Below, in pieces: positions 35,001 to 45,443 of a stretch of 64,000 nt of DNA. Position 1 is the stretch's first letter. Each line of letters begins with the position of its first letter. This DNA is from Nereocystis luetkeana. Lineage: Eukaryota; Sar; Phaeophyceae; Laminariales; Laminariaceae. The notes under the pieces were generated by a model. That model had not been told where the DNA came from, made no database searches, and saw nothing but the letters and a program-made list of their open reading frames with translations. The position numbers and the translations under genes were made by a program. The DNA lies in NCBI GenBank assembly GCA_031213475.1, contig JARUPZ010000037.1, positions 3,540,305-3,604,304 of the forward strand, given 5' to 3'.

Positions 35001-38000
35001 TAAGGAACGCGTCTACGAGCTGCCAAGCTCGATCGATATCTACAATGAGCCCGACCATTCCCGTCAAAAACAGGTGTCAGCCGCAGCCGCACCAACAGCA
35101 ACAGCAGCACCTACAGCACGGCGGCAGCAAGGATCGCAGCTCGAACGCCTCCACCAACCCAACCCGACGCAACCCATTCCAACGAAGCACTTGCCCTAAC
35201 CTTGACCGCCGTACTCTCTACCCCAACACGCGCCCCCAACCCCGCCTCCGCCTCCATCAACGCTACCTTCACCCTACCCCTCACAACCCCCGCGCGAAAA
35301 AAAACGAAATCAACGTCTATATAATTGCTCAAACAATGTCGAACCAACCAACCGAAAAAAAGGAAAAATACGACAATACAAAAAAAAATACGACAATACA
35401 AACATACGACAATACAAAAATGCAAAACATACGAGAATACAACAATACAAAAAATACAAAAATACTAAAATACAAAAATACAAAAATGCAAATACAGTAA
35501 TATCTGGTAACTACCTACCAGGTATAGTATTGAAGAGTACTGCTCGAGTATATCCGGAGATGGCAAATCCGGTCGATTCGAAAGATACACACACAAATTC
35601 GGAACCACTTCAAAAGGTCGGAAACACCCCGTCAAAAGGAAAACAGACCGTTTGGTCCGAAGATCAAACGATTCACCGATCAGGATGAATCTGCCTGGTT
35701 TCGAGGATCAGAGGACTTCACCATCGAACAACGAAAACATACAGGTGCACCTGTCCAGATCCGTTGGAATCGAGGGATACAGATCAATCAGCCGTCACTA
35801 GAAGCCCGGGTGACTATTTCCCATCGAAGGCAAGCTCGGTTCAGAAGACCTGAAATTATCCGGCAATGGTACTTCCGGTCGATTCGAAAGATACAACATT
35901 CACCCGTCAAATTCAAAACGGAAATACCCGTCAAATACAAGCAATCCCGGTCGCCCCGGTGGTTCAAGTGGTTAACCTCGAATTCTACTTGTTTGAGTCC
36001 TGGGTTCGAGCCCCAGGTGGGTCGGACTTTGACTTTATTTGCAAAAATAAAAAAGGATTCAACTGTTGAGAGCGCCTTGCAGCGTGGGTAGGCACAATTC
36101 GGTGCGAGTCGACGAGGGAAGAAAAGGCTAAAATCTTCTCGCGATAAAAATGAAGGCACGTACCGTAGCGGGAAGGGGGGAAAAGAGCCTGATATGTGAC
36201 CCCGGATCTGAGTTACGAGTTGGAAGGAGAGAGAGAATAAGATGTGCGAAGATAATGAATGGGATGAGAAAATAAATAAATAAATAAATAATTCCGGTTC
36301 GGTTTGAATACTATCGCCGGCAAACGTATATCTGCCTGGTTTGACTCAAAAGGTTGAGAGGATATTACACGTGAAGACAAAAAACAGTTGAAAGGATCTA
36401 ACGACATACCCGCCCAAATCCAGCCAAACCAGAGCACACACAATTTTTCCAACCAAGACAGCAGCCTGGTTCAGATGACCCAAATATATTCGGCAGTATT
36501 ACGGGGGACGATAGTTTATAGGACCAAATATTGTTAGTAAAAATGGTTAAATATATAACTTTGATGTATACCATAGGTCCTACCAGGTATTAACTATGGT
36601 CCCCCGTAATAGTAGATCGCGGCGCTCCGAAAGATACAACTTTACCCGTCAGATCTTTGCGTCAATACTCGCCAACGGTGAAAAAAAATCGATGAAGTTC
36701 AAAGGATTTGCCGGTGGAGACAAATCTGATTGCTTTGACGGGATCAGACGATATATTCTGTTGAAAAGAACGACACGTTAGAGGATCCAAGGAAGTGCCC
36801 GTTCATAATTTTCCGTCGACCAGACGTGTCCGGTTCAGAGGGGACCCAAACATACCCGGCAACTGACAATCCCGGCGGTTGGGATGCGCATCTACCCGTG
36901 AAAATCTATCACCGGCTGACATTCCAATCTCGTCAAGAACGGGGTGAATGCTGATGTTTGGGCCCGTGGCAAAAATTTGCGGTGCGCCGTCCTCGATTCT
37001 CCCACGCCAAGGCCCTGTATGCGCCACCAACCGCAGCGGTGGAGACGGAGCTGTCGCAAAAAAGGATGAAATACTCCCCACAACATGAAGAGCTAGAGAA
37101 GTTCACGTTCCCCGCGACTAGAGATAAAGCCGCTGCTGAAAAGGTGTAAACACGAGCATTTCCGCAACTTTCAGATAAACTGTTTCCAGTAGCATCGGCC
37201 CAGTATTAACAAGGGATCTGAGTAAGAGCGAAATACCCCCCCCCCCCCCCCCCATCCCCCCGCCTTCCCAATAACGCCTCGATAATACGCTCGGCTCACC
37301 CTGGAAGCCCCCGGACCGACGATGCCGAGGAGCCAGTCCACCGCCGGGATGTGCAGGTGCAGGTAGTCCGACACGCCCAGACTGTTCGCGCGGAGGTATA
37401 CCCTCAGCTTGCCCTGCCGCACCTCCTGGCAGGGTCGTGCAGTGTGGTATGTATGGTGAGGTGTGGGATAGGCATGGTGCGCGGTGCGGGTAGAGGTCGT
37501 CGTCGTTTTGCCGTTGCACAAGGGACGGACGGAAGGAGGGACGGAAGGGAGGGATAGAGGGATGGAGGGAGGAAGGGAGGGATGGAGGGAGGGATGGAGG
37601 GAGGGAGGGAGGGAGGGAGGGAGGGAGGGAGGGAGGGAGGGAGGGAGGGAGGGAGGGAGGGAGAGGGGGAGGGAGGGGGGGGATGGAGGGAGGGAAGGAG
37701 GGGGGGAGGGATGGAGGGAGGGAGAGGGAGGGAGGGAAGGCGAAGCGTCATGAGGAAACCGGGGCGGGGCGGGGGGCGGAGGTGGTTGCGGGGTTGCGGG
37801 GGGGGGGGGGGGAGGCGTGTTGAGGACTCAGAGCTTAAGGAAATTACCACATGGGGGCATGCAGCGAGAAGCTATTACGGGGGGCCATAGTTAACAGGAC
37901 CAAATATTGTTAGCAAAAATGGTTAAACATATACCTGGTAGGTTTTTATGTGTACCATAGGTCCTGTTAACTATGGTCCCCCGTAATAGAGGGGAGCGAC

Positions 38001-39716
38001 AAGTAAAGTGAAACAGTGAGTCGAAAACAAAATAACGCACACGTCGGGACACACGCCCGAGCCGCGCGACCCAACGAGCGCGCGATCACCACATACAGTC
38101 AGCAGCGCTAATGATGCAGTTATAGCCGACAACGCTCAGGTCAGTGGGGCCCTTCTGCAGGCCGACGGCACAGGACAGCTCAGGGCATCGAACCAAACAA
38201 CCCCATTCGGCCAACGCCATCACTGCCGTGCTGCCACCATCCTCATCACTAGCAATAGCACCACCAAACACGTACCAAGTAGAAGGTAGACAAAGCAAAA
38301 TCACACAAAAACAATTCAAAACAACACGCAAAACGACAAAAACGAAAAAACAAACAAACAAACAAACGAACAAACACGTAGAAGAAAAGACATGACGAGG
38401 ACTGAAAAACAAAAAAAAATAAAACCATCGTACACGAGCACCAAAGAACCAAAAACAAGACAAGCAAAACCCCAGACCTCAACCCCAACAAAAATGCGAA
38501 AAAAAAAAAAAAAAACTCCCAAAAAACAACCAAAACCAGAAACCAAGAAACCGAGGAACCAAGGAACCAAAACAAAACCGAAACGAAACCAAAATACGAA
38601 TACCCACAAAACAACCCGAAAAAACAAATTCAAAAAAGAAAAAGAAAAACAGACCTGCAGGCTGAAAAGATAGTCTTGCAGCGACCGAACGGCGTGGGAG
38701 GATTCCTCCGTCTGGGTGGCGTCCGTAGCGATACTGGCGATCGTAGCACCGGCTGCCGTGATGAACGAGTGGCAGAATACGGCCACCATCGGGTCTCCGA
38801 CGCCTCGCACCAACGTCGACAGCCTCCCTGCCGGGGGAGGAGGAGGGGGGGGCCGGGGGGGGGGGGGGGGCATCATTCGGCTCGTTGGTCGGAACAGTTG
38901 GTTGATCGGTTGGTTGGGCCGTTGGTCGGTTTGTCCGTTGCTTATATTTCCTTCGGTTGGTTGGTTGGTCGGTCGGTCGGTCGGTTGGTCGGTATCTTGG
39001 CTGATCCATTGGTTGGTTGGTTGGTGCTTTGGTTCGGTTCGGTTGGTCGGTTAACCCTTTTAGGACTGTAGTCCCATATGTGGGGACAAACCAGTCAAAT
39101 TCCAGGTAGTTTGTCCCCAAAACGGGACTGCGGTCCTAAAATGGCTGAGTAGGTCGGGCGAAGAGACAACTGTACGCATACACCATCATATTTTGATCGG
39201 CGACAACAATGGTGGGGGGAGGGCATCATTCGGGTGGTTGGTTAGTCGGTCGGCAGACAGGCCGGCCCGTCGGGCTCGCGGGAGAGGAGACAACATGTTC
39301 TACGTAGCCTTTTTTACAACGGCACTTGGATGTCGAGACACCCACACCTTCGCTCTTCTTGGTCTACTGAATCGCAGCAAAAATGATACCTGGCTATAAC
39401 GAGGTTCCAGGGCATGCGGTGTGTCTGTTTTAATATCACTCTTAGGTGGTGTGTGTCTGACGTCAAAATACGTAAACACGTCGGAATGTATGATTTTCGG
39501 GTCCATCATGGGTTCTGATTACCCCCCCCCCCCCACCCGTAAAACACATGCCTTCCAGGACACCGTGACACACCATACCTAGGATCTGGGATAACTCGTC
39601 GGGCGAGGCGAGGAAGCGATAGCACGGGAAGAGAGCGGCCTGCCAGCATGGAACGCGAGTAAACACGTATTATTACACCAGGTACGGTCCGAGAGCGGGA
39701 AAAGAGGCGGCGGCAG

Positions 39717-39750
<34 letters not shown>

Positions 39751-42700
39751 GGAAACGATGGCGGCGGCGGCGGCGGCGACGGCGGCGGCAGACACATGGG
39801 GTTAGGAAAAAGGCATGTGGGCGGGGGTGCGGAAAGGGGGGGACACTCATGCATGACTTCAGTCGATTATCATAGACCCTCGCATCGCTACAATGCCGGG
39901 ACGGACCACGGCGGGAAGGATGGGGGAGGGGGTGTACTCGATATCATGCATGGCCGTAATCGTATGACCATAGACCCTCGCATCCCTACAATGCCGGGAC
40001 GGAGCACGCCGGGTGTCCGCCGACCAGGCAGACATTGCTTGCACCAAGCGTGAAGCATCTAGGGAGGAGGGGGGTGAATTGAGCTTTCTATTATATTATA
40101 TCAGCCAACTGTGGGGATCCCCTGTTTTTCTTTCGTCTCGCTTCGGCCGGTGATACCGATCAAAACAGAGCACAAAGCACAAAAAGCCACACGCGAGAAA
40201 AAACACAAAGCACACAAAGCGCACACAAAACACACACAAAACACTAAAAAACACACACACACAAAAACGCGCACAAGCGCAAACAACCGAACCCAAATAC
40301 GAGCACACCAAACAGCAACCCCAAACCGCGCGCGGAAAAACACTAACCCCCACAAACAACATAAACAGCAAGCAGCAAGTTGCTCGGACGCCTGCGCCTT
40401 ACGTTTAACCTCCTCCACCCTTCACCCCCCCCCCCCCCCCCCCTGCCCCCCCTCCCGCCACCGCCTTCACCTCTATAAGAATCCTCGGGAGGAGTTCCCG
40501 GATGCAAGCCGTCTTGTAGAACCAGTTCCGGCACGTCTCTCGGGCCTCCGCCCCCACATCATCGCAAGTCCACCCCTTCCGCAGCGAGTGGCGAACCGGC
40601 GGCAACGGCAGCTTAAGGGTTTCTCCTTGGTCACCTGGGATGTGCGAGGACGGGGGTGGGATGGGGGGGGGGGGGGGGAAGGGGAGGTCGCATTTTTTCG
40701 AGACAATTTTTCGAACGTAAAAACCGCGTTTTCCAGCAATTGTATGGTAGGATGTACGCGAATGGGAGGGGAGGGCGGGGAGGGGGGGGGGGGGGGGTGC
40801 ACTCATGTCATGCATGGCCTTAGCCGGTTGGCTGTAGACATTCGCATCCCTACAATGCCGGGACGGAGCACGTCGGGTTTCCATATATCTTCAGGCCGAC
40901 CACTGGGTTTGCCAACGGCAGGGTGTGGGTTTCTCCCCCTGTCACCTCGGATGTACGGGGGGGGGGTGTACTCGATAGGAGAGATGTACTCGATCTCATG
41001 CATGGCCGTAGTCGTATGACCATAGACCCTCGCATCCCTACAATGCCGGGACGGAGCATGTCGATGTACGGGGGGGGGGGGGGGTAGGGCGGGGTTAACG
41101 TGTTTAGGCCCGGGTGGTGTGTCCTTTGGCATCTCGCCTCTTTCGACCTACGAGCGGCGGGAGAATGTTATTGCAGTAGTGCACCTGCAGACGGCGTTCC
41201 TTTGCTCTGGATTGCTTGCAGCGACTCAGCTTTTCATTCTTGTTTCATTTTTTGGTATTTCTGTTTTTTTCTTGTGCGCTGATAATGGTTTTTAGTTACC
41301 TGGTAAATTTTTCGCTGCACTGTTTCCCAGGGGGTGCTTCGCCTCGCTCTTAAATGGTGCATTTTGCTTCGCCTTTCCTCGTTTTGGTTTTATTTTTTGC
41401 CTGGCCTTGCTTTGGTTTGTCTTCCTTTAGCTTGGTAGTGTTAATACCAAGGTACAGCTTTGTTCAGCTTGCAGTAGCTTAACTTGCTTGTCCTATCTTG
41501 GAGTAGCTTGCGCTAACCCTCGGCTCAGCTTGTTCCCTTTTCTCTGATTCGCCCACGGTAACAAGGTACCTGGTACAGCTTTGCGTAGCTTTACTTAGCT
41601 TAGCTTGCTCATCTTATCTCAGATTAGCTCTATCCTTAGCTTGCTTCCTATTCTCTGCTTTGCCTACGAAAACAACAAAATAACAGCAACAACAAAGCAA
41701 AACAACAAAACAAGCAGCAGCAAAAGCAGCAGAAGCAGCAGCAGCAGCAGCAGCAGCAACCACCCCTCGCCTCCGCGCTCGCTCACCCACAGTAGCCGCC
41801 AAAACATTCGCCGACGAAGAAGGCGAAGACGCGGAGCCACCATCTCCGGGGTCCTCAGCCCTAGCACGTATCCGCTCGAAAACCATGTTGCCGAAGGCCT
41901 CGAGCAGGCCCGCCACCAGCGAAAACAGGGCGGGGTAGAACGCGGGCACCGACACGTCCGCCAGGAGCTTGGCGGCCTATTTTTCGTTCAAGTTTTGGAT
42001 TTTGTGTGATCTGGTTAGGTTTTTAGCGCCGTACCTCGTTTTCATCCCGGTCTTTATTTCTTCGGTTCGGTTGGGGGGGGTAGGCAGGGGAGGAAAAGCT
42101 TCAACGAGGGCGTGGAGACGTGAGGTAGCAACACGTGGAAGGGGGGGGAAGGACGGAAAAGCAAGACACAGAAAGAGAGGAGGCACCCTTCCTATGCCAC
42201 CCCACCCGGCCCCACCGTACCACAACCCCCCCATAACCACACCGTACCACACCACACCCCACCCCACAGCACCGCGCACACACTACCTCACCACATCCCA
42301 CCCACTCACACTACACCCCATCCCAGTATACCCTACCTAATCACCCCCACACCACCCCATCTCACTACACCTAACCACACCACACACCATCCCATCCCAC
42401 CCGACCTCATCCTATCACACCCCACCTCACCACACCCCACCTCACCCATCCTACCTAACACCACCACACCGCACCACACCACGCCACACACCACACCAAC
42501 ATCAGCCGATACAAAATCCGTCGCGGGCACCCGAACCAGTAGCGCACTTGCTCACACTCACTCCAGAAAAATGTTGGCACGCACCGTGTACCGAGACAGA
42601 GGGTCTGCCGCTGCTGCCAACCAATCGTTGATTGGGCCTGATCGGCTCAGGCTCAGGCTCAGGCTCAGGGCTTACTTTCTTTCGTCTCGTACACAGCAGT

Positions 42701-45443
42701 GTGTGCCAACCATTTCTTCGAACGAGTGGTAAAGCCACCCTCAATCCACGCCCATCATCCATCACCCACGACCCGTCCACCCAGCCATCCACGACCCCGT
42801 CGCCTCTCTCCGTGGGAAGCTACCCTCTCACCTGAACCGTAACCTTGAGAGCTGCCACTTTCTCCTCCTTCGACCACGCCTCCTCCAGCTCGGCCATTAG
42901 CACGCTCACGTGCGCCCTGTACTCTGCCGGGGACACTAGGAGCCCCCCAACCATACCCGCGGTAGCAGCCTTCCTACTCTTGCTGCTGCTACCCCCGCCG
43001 CCGCTACCGCCGCCGCCGCTACCGCCGGTGTCCCCTGCGGCGGAAGACGCCCCCGTCGCCGCTGTTCCGTCCAGCTCCTCTAGACGAGCGGTGTACCGGC
43101 TTTTTGGACGCGCAACGGCTTTCGTCTTCGTAGCGGCGGCGACAGCGGCGGAGGCGGTCGCGGTCGGACCGGCGGCCTGCCCAACAATGTCAACGCCAAT
43201 GCCAACGCCAAACGCCGATGGCGAGGACACACACGACCACGCACGACCCACACGTCGGGCGCGACGGGGCGCACGACACGAACGACAGGCAGACACGGCA
43301 CGAGCGGCAGACCGACGCGACAAGCACGACACACCGGTGCCCGATGCCGATACCGGCAGGAGGGGCACGCACGACACATACACACATACACACAAAGCAC
43401 GTATACACGACACGCACAACACGCACGACATAAAACGGCAACGTGCGACAGCGCACGACAGGACACGATGACGCACACGACACAAGCAGGACGGACGCAC
43501 GACAAAAAACGAAAAATGTAAAGAGAGCGGTGACAGGTTGATTTCGAGGGTGGGTGGGCGCGTGGGTGGGTGGGTGGATGGGTGGGTGAGTTAATTGGTG
43601 GGGTGCGTGGGACGGAGGGTGGGGTAGGTTACGCTGGCGTTTTGATAACAACGGAAAGAGGTTGCGTACCAGGTATGTACCACCCGCCGCACTGCTACCT
43701 TCTCCCTGCTTGCTGTCGCAACAGAGCTGTAGCTACCAGGGTATTACATTTGCTAGGTATTATACACGAATACGCGCGAGCTTTGCACCGACGACACAGC
43801 TAGCCGGGCCCTAGCGAGAGGGAGAGGGAGGGCGGGTGAGGCACTAAAACAGCAGCTTGACGAGTAAAAACGTATCATCCCTCGTTCCCGCCCGCCACCT
43901 CTGTTCCATGCTTATATACTTGAAAAAAAACAATCACCAAATATAAACGCTCCCCAGCCCTATCCTAGCCTGCATTCCCACCCCCGTCTCCCTTCCCACC
44001 CCCTCCCACACCCAGCACGCCGCTAAACAGCGCAGAACGGACAAACTTGGACGCCGCCCCTCTCCCACCCCCGGGCAGCGCGCACCTGATCCGCGGCGCT
44101 TGCACCCGCACCCCCACGCGCGCCACCGTCGGCCTCGCCGAACTCTCGCAGCATGCTCTGACGATGCGACTGCCAGCGCTTCCCCCACCCTCCGCCCCCG
44201 CCCCCCCATCCCCCGGCTCCGGCCTCTCGCTCCACTCCGCCCTTATCGGACGCACCCCTTCTTCCGCCACCCCCACCCGCCCCCGCCCCCGCCCCGACCA
44301 CCACCCCCGCTGCCGTTGCCGCTGCAGTTACCGCTGCCGCCGCCGCCGCCGCTGTTGCGGACGCCGATGGCGATCCTGACCGTCGTTCGGAATCCTCCAG
44401 ACCACCAGCACTGCCGCCGTCGGACCCGAAGGACCCGCTCGAGCGCGACGGGGCCATGATAGTGCCGCCTAACGGGTCGTCGTCGTCGTCGACGACCACA
44501 GCGCCTTTTACGGGGCGGCGGTAGCGGTGGCGGTGGCAAGGAAAGGCGACGGCGGGGGTGGGGGGAGGCGGGGGGGGGGGGTTGGGGCGTGGGGAGGGGG
44601 TGGGTGAGGGGTGGGATTGGGTTGGGGGGGGGGGGGCTAGCAGCGGCAGCGGGAAGGGTAGACAACGGTGGGGGTGGGGGGGGGGGGGGGTTGGGTTTAA
44701 GGGGGCTAGGTGAGATCAGGAGGGGCGGGGGAGGAGGAAATCGCGAGGGAGGGAAGGAGTTCAACAACAGTCATCAGAGGGGAGAAGGAGAAGGAGAGAG
44801 GAGTAGGAGGTACAGAGGGCATTCGGCTCGTCCGGAGTGGGGTGGGGGGGGGTACTCGTGCCATGCATGACCGTATTTGTATGAAAATACAGACCCTCGC
44901 ATCCCTACAATGCCAGGACGGAGTACGTCGTGTTTTCACCCTACCAGGCAGATATTTGCTTGCACCAAGCTCCGTGAGGTGTTCGGCGAGTCGTGTGTAG
45001 GGTGAGCTATCATCCTACTAAGAACCGCTTCTGAGGCGGATGTTCGGCGTTTTGCCTATCGACAGCCCGAGCCCGAGAGGCATTAGCGATGTTACCATTC
45101 CATTCTCGCCTTTTGCCCGTTTTGCGTGCTGCAATTGCTTGTTTTCCTTGGTTTTGTTGTGATATGGTTTCGTGCGGTTCGGTTCGGTTCGGTTCGGTTC
45201 GGTTCGGTTCGGTTCGGTTCGGTTCGGTTCGGTTCGGTTCGGTTCGGTTCGGTTCGGTTGGCTGGCTTTACTTTGCCTGCCTAGAACAGAGTACAATGCT
45301 TGCTTTCTGCTTGCTTTTACCTCGCACGCTTAGTTCAATGCTCACTCACCCTCGTGCCGCGACAAGTTTCTCGCCACCGCCCTCTCCTCCATCATTAAGG
45401 ACAGGGGGTCATCGGACAGGCCAGCCGCGGCCACCTTGACGTC
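21205..45443 (-). CDS. VPS35L: VPS35L, scaffold subunit of the Retriever/Commander complex
   Basis: Eighteen minus-strand exons join with consistent phase (4,692 nt, about 1,563 residues): 45443-45350, 44504-44086, 43176-42832, 41976-41787, 40634-40471, 39639-39579, 38827-38655, 37425-37300, 34652-34518, 32989-32867, 31384-31226, 30368-30009, 29269-29075, 28127-27919, 25808-25401, 24452-23530, 22701-22575, 21685-21205 (TGA). Segments match the VPS35L family in order: YTARLEELDG, LEEAWSKEEKVAALKV, FYPALFSLVAGLLEAFGNMV, ETCRNWFYKTACIRELLPRI, LVRGVGDPMVAVF, LHIPAVDWLL, PLLNEAW, LLHDSLDALS, LADALF then SAICVVPE, PGHPDLGPLYLLRGLLKAV. In animals this HEAT-repeat protein scaffolds VPS26C and VPS29 and, with CCDC22/CCDC93 and COMMD proteins, recycles membrane cargo from endosomes. 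Human VPS35L is near 960 residues; the excess here is Gly/Ala/Ser-rich insertion, notably in exons 2, 3 and 16. The start lies upstream of 45443. One intron has a GC donor. Confidence 0.9.
21719..21829. mobile_element. Element B copy B4 next to the last VPS35L exon
   Basis: TATTGCGGAGGACCATAGTA at the left and ATGGCCCCCTGTAATA at the right; it lies in the last intron, 33 bp from the acceptor of the terminal exon. Confidence 0.8.
22246..22350. mobile_element. Element B copy B5
   Basis: GGTGCCATAGTAAATAGGACC and GGTCCTATTTACTAAGGTCC arms, about 105 bp, in the last VPS35L intron. Confidence 0.75.
22747..23012 (+). repeat. G-rich minisatellite (GGGTGGGGGTAGGG type)
   Basis: About 265 bp of imperfect GTGGGGGTAGGGGTGGGTGT units on the plus strand; the VPS35L transcript is C-rich here. 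Many runs of three or more G could form quadruplexes on the non-transcribed side. Confidence 0.8.
23319..23490 (+). mobile_element. Element A copy A3
   Basis: From CCTTCATGCGACTCGCCGGA through GGTCTATGGTCATACGACTA to GAGTACACC plus poly(C). It is antisense to VPS35L and ends 40 bp from the donor of exon 16. Confidence 0.8.
23530..24452 (-). CDS. VPS35L: VPS35L exon 16, with a 230-residue low-complexity insertion
   Basis: This is the largest exon (923 nt). It opens with LPWPAGSGLLASLYISAVGT and CAMWQKRLPYSIG, which align with the helical repeat after the HPDLG segment of the family. It closes with GTDELYLRTSGFLD, where animal proteins have the short linker before the last helices. In between lie Gly-, Ala-, Asp/Gln- and Glu-rich runs, including (NQDQ)n and poly(Gly). 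The insertion sits in what is a surface loop in the family, so the fold can be kept. The plus strand is also open here; that frame is a shadow. Confidence 0.75.
25089..25395. repeat. CAGA and AAC microsatellites in a VPS35L intron
   Basis: ACACAGAC and (CAGA)n at 25110-25265 and (AAC)n at 25360-25394, the latter just inside the GC donor. Confidence 0.75.
25860..26130 (+). repeat. GAGCAGAGCAG-type purine-rich repeat
   Basis: Long AGCAGAGC / GGGCAGGGCAGAGC array on the plus strand, giving a pyrimidine tract before the VPS35L exon at 25808 on the minus strand. Confidence 0.65.
26317..26550 (+). mobile_element. Element A copy A4, near full length, diverged
   Basis: Starts TGTCATCCCATGCAAGTAAT, then TAGGATGCAGCCCACACTTC, CATGCGACTCGCC, GTGCGAGGGCCTATGGTCAT, and ends ATGAGTACACC before a C-rich run. 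Confidence 0.75.
26679..26901 (-). mobile_element. Element A copy A5, near full length
   Basis: Opposite orientation to A4 and only about 130 bp away. The plus strand reads GGGGGGTGTACTCATTGTCA through GGTGAGCTGCATCCTACTAA to GAGGCGGATTTTC. Confidence 0.8.
27635..27722 (-). ncRNA. tRNA-like sequence, probably SINE-derived
   Basis: The minus strand has an A-box-like TGGCTTGGTACGTGG, a perfect T stem GTGGG/CCCAC around TTCAAGT (B box GGTTCAAGTCC), but the acceptor stem pairs at only about half its positions. A following CTTTTTCTTGCATAAAATAA resembles the body of the SINE family. It is likely a decayed tRNA-related repeat, not a working tRNA. Confidence 0.4.
28361..28619 (+). repeat. 129-bp tandem duplication, two copies differing at about 2 sites
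   Basis: Each unit starts at GGAACGGCGCGCTCGACGGA and ends GTGACAACGTGCAG. The unit length is a multiple of three, so both strands stay open, but the sequence lies in a VPS35L intron and shows no splice context. Confidence 0.85.
29426..29532. mobile_element. Degraded element B copy B6
   Basis: GTGACGGGGGGACAGAGTAA at the left and TATGGGCACCCGTAACAG at the right with TTGGTAAAAATACTG inside. Confidence 0.55.
29905..30021 (+). mobile_element. Element A copy A6, forming the 3' edge of a VPS35L exon
   Basis: A truncated A copy with an internal partial duplication (GGCCATGCATGATGATG and GGCCATCCACAAGATCG), ending GAGTGCACC plus 13 C. On the minus strand its poly(C) complement is the end of VPS35L exon 12 and its GGTGCAC supplies the splice donor in my model. 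Confidence 0.65.
30461..30706 (-). mobile_element. Element A copy A7, near full length
   Basis: The plus strand reads poly(G), GGTGTACTCGATAGGAGAGA, ACCATAGACCCTCACATCCC, AAGGGTGAGCTGCATCCTAT and GCGAGGCGGACTTGCATATG. Confidence 0.85.
30983..31097. mobile_element. Element B copy B7
   Basis: TACTACGGAGGACCATACCG and TACTATGGTCCCGTCCCCTG ends, with AAATATTGTTGGAAAAAATA inside. Confidence 0.75.
32057..32090 (+). repeat. Poly(G) tract of about 33 nt
   Basis: Near-uninterrupted G run in a VPS35L intron. Confidence 0.85.
32395..32660. repeat. Imperfect inverted repeat of about 90-bp arms
   Basis: CTGGGTTGTGGGATGAT (from 32450) is exactly complementary to ATCATCCCACAACCCAG (from 32587), and the similarity extends outward with gaps (GTGTGATGATGG against CCATCATCACAC-like sequence). 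Confidence 0.55.
33230..34460. repeat. 1.2-kb AGCT-rich minisatellite, unit about 20 bp
   Basis: About 60 imperfect units of AGAGCTAGCTCCCAAGAGCT, each containing the palindrome AGAGCTAGCTC or a close variant. It lies in the VPS35L intron between exons 34518 and 32989. Unit variants (CCAGAGCT, TATCTCCC, CCCCCAAG) occur in local blocks, as in arrays grown by slippage and unequal exchange. Confidence 0.92.
34834..34957 (-). mobile_element. Element A copy A8, 5'-truncated
   Basis: Poly(G) then GTGTGCTCATAGCATGCATG, CCATAGACTCAAGCATCCC and ACGGAGCACGTCTGG; ends near CAGGCATACAATGC. Confidence 0.75.
35360..35500 (+). repeat. AATACAAAA / ATACGACA low-complexity tract
   Basis: Irregular copies of ACGACAATACAAA and ATACAAAAA in a VPS35L intron. 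Confidence 0.7.
35950..36290 (+). mobile_element. tRNA-derived SINE copy S1
   Basis: The head GCCCCGGTGGTTCAAGTGGT with TAACC and the B box GGTTCGAGCCC is tRNA-like, with T-stem-like CTGGG/CCCAG around it. A unique body (TTTGACTTTATTTGC, GGTAGGCACAATTCGGTGCG, GTGACCCCGGATCTGAGTT) follows and the tail is (AAAT)n. Flanks AATCCCGG and AATTCCGG may be an imperfect target duplication. Such elements use internal RNA polymerase III boxes and a partner LINE. Confidence 0.85.
36496..36611. mobile_element. Element B copy B8 carrying a TACCAGGTA insertion
   Basis: TATTACGGGGGACGATAG and CTATGGTCCCCCGTAATA ends. At 36581-36589 the right arm reads GGTCCTACCAGGTATTAACT where other copies have GGTCCTATTAACT. 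Confidence 0.85.
37530..37740 (+). repeat. (GGGA)n microsatellite
   Basis: More than 40 GGGA units with GGAT and GGAA variants, intronic to VPS35L; the transcript side is pyrimidine-rich. Confidence 0.9.
37875..37989. mobile_element. Element B copy B9 carrying a TACCTGGTA insertion
   Basis: TATTACGGGGGGCCATAG and CTATGGTCCCCCGTAATA ends. At 37932-37940 it reads CATATACCTGGTAGGTTTTT where B2 (reverse strand) has CATATAGGTTTTT. Confidence 0.85.
39051..39146. mobile_element. Element C copy C9 with left TTAA
   Basis: TTAACCCTTTTAGGACTGTA at the left and GACTGCGGTCCTAAAATGG at the right, in a VPS35L intron. Confidence 0.8.
39836..39913 (-). mobile_element. Element A copy A9a, truncated
   Basis: Poly(G), CACTCATGCATGACTTCAGT, CATAGACCCTCGCATCGCTA and CCGGGACGGACCACG; directly followed by A9b in the same orientation. 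Confidence 0.7.
39921..40061 (-). mobile_element. Element A copy A9b
   Basis: GGGGGTGTACTCGATATCAT to CAGGCAGACATTGCTTGCAC and AAGCGTGAAGCATC. Confidence 0.8.
40782..40886 (-). mobile_element. Element A copy A10a, truncated
   Basis: Poly(G), TGCACTCATGTCATGCATGG, CTACAATGCCGGGACGGAGC and ACGTCGGGTTTCC. Confidence 0.75.
40890..40960 (-). pseudogene. Partial duplicate of the start of VPS35L exon 5
   Basis: The minus strand reads GAGGTGACAGGGGGAGAAAC and CCTGCCGTTGG, closely matching the acceptor and first 35 nt of the exon at 40634 (CAGGTGACCAAGGAGAAACC, CTGCCGTTGCC). It is shifted by an indel and not followed by the rest of the exon. It lies exactly between element A copies A10a and A10b. 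Confidence 0.6.
40957..41063 (-). mobile_element. Element A copy A10b, truncated
   Basis: Poly(G), GTGTACTCGATAGGAGAGAT, ACCATAGACCCTCGCATCCC and GACGGAGCATGTCG. Confidence 0.8.
42225..42500 (+). repeat. CCACACCAC-type low-complexity tract
   Basis: Imperfect CACCACACCCCACC words across about 275 bp of a VPS35L intron. Confidence 0.75.
44842..45046 (-). mobile_element. Element A copy A11
   Basis: Poly(G), GTACTCGTGCCATGCATGAC, AGACCCTCGCATCCCTACAA, GTGAGGTGTTCGGCGAGTCG and GAACCGCTTCTGAGGCGGA. Confidence 0.8.
45176..45259 (+). repeat. (GGTTC)16 microsatellite
   Basis: About 16 perfect GGTTC units, in the first recognised VPS35L intron. Confidence 0.95.
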
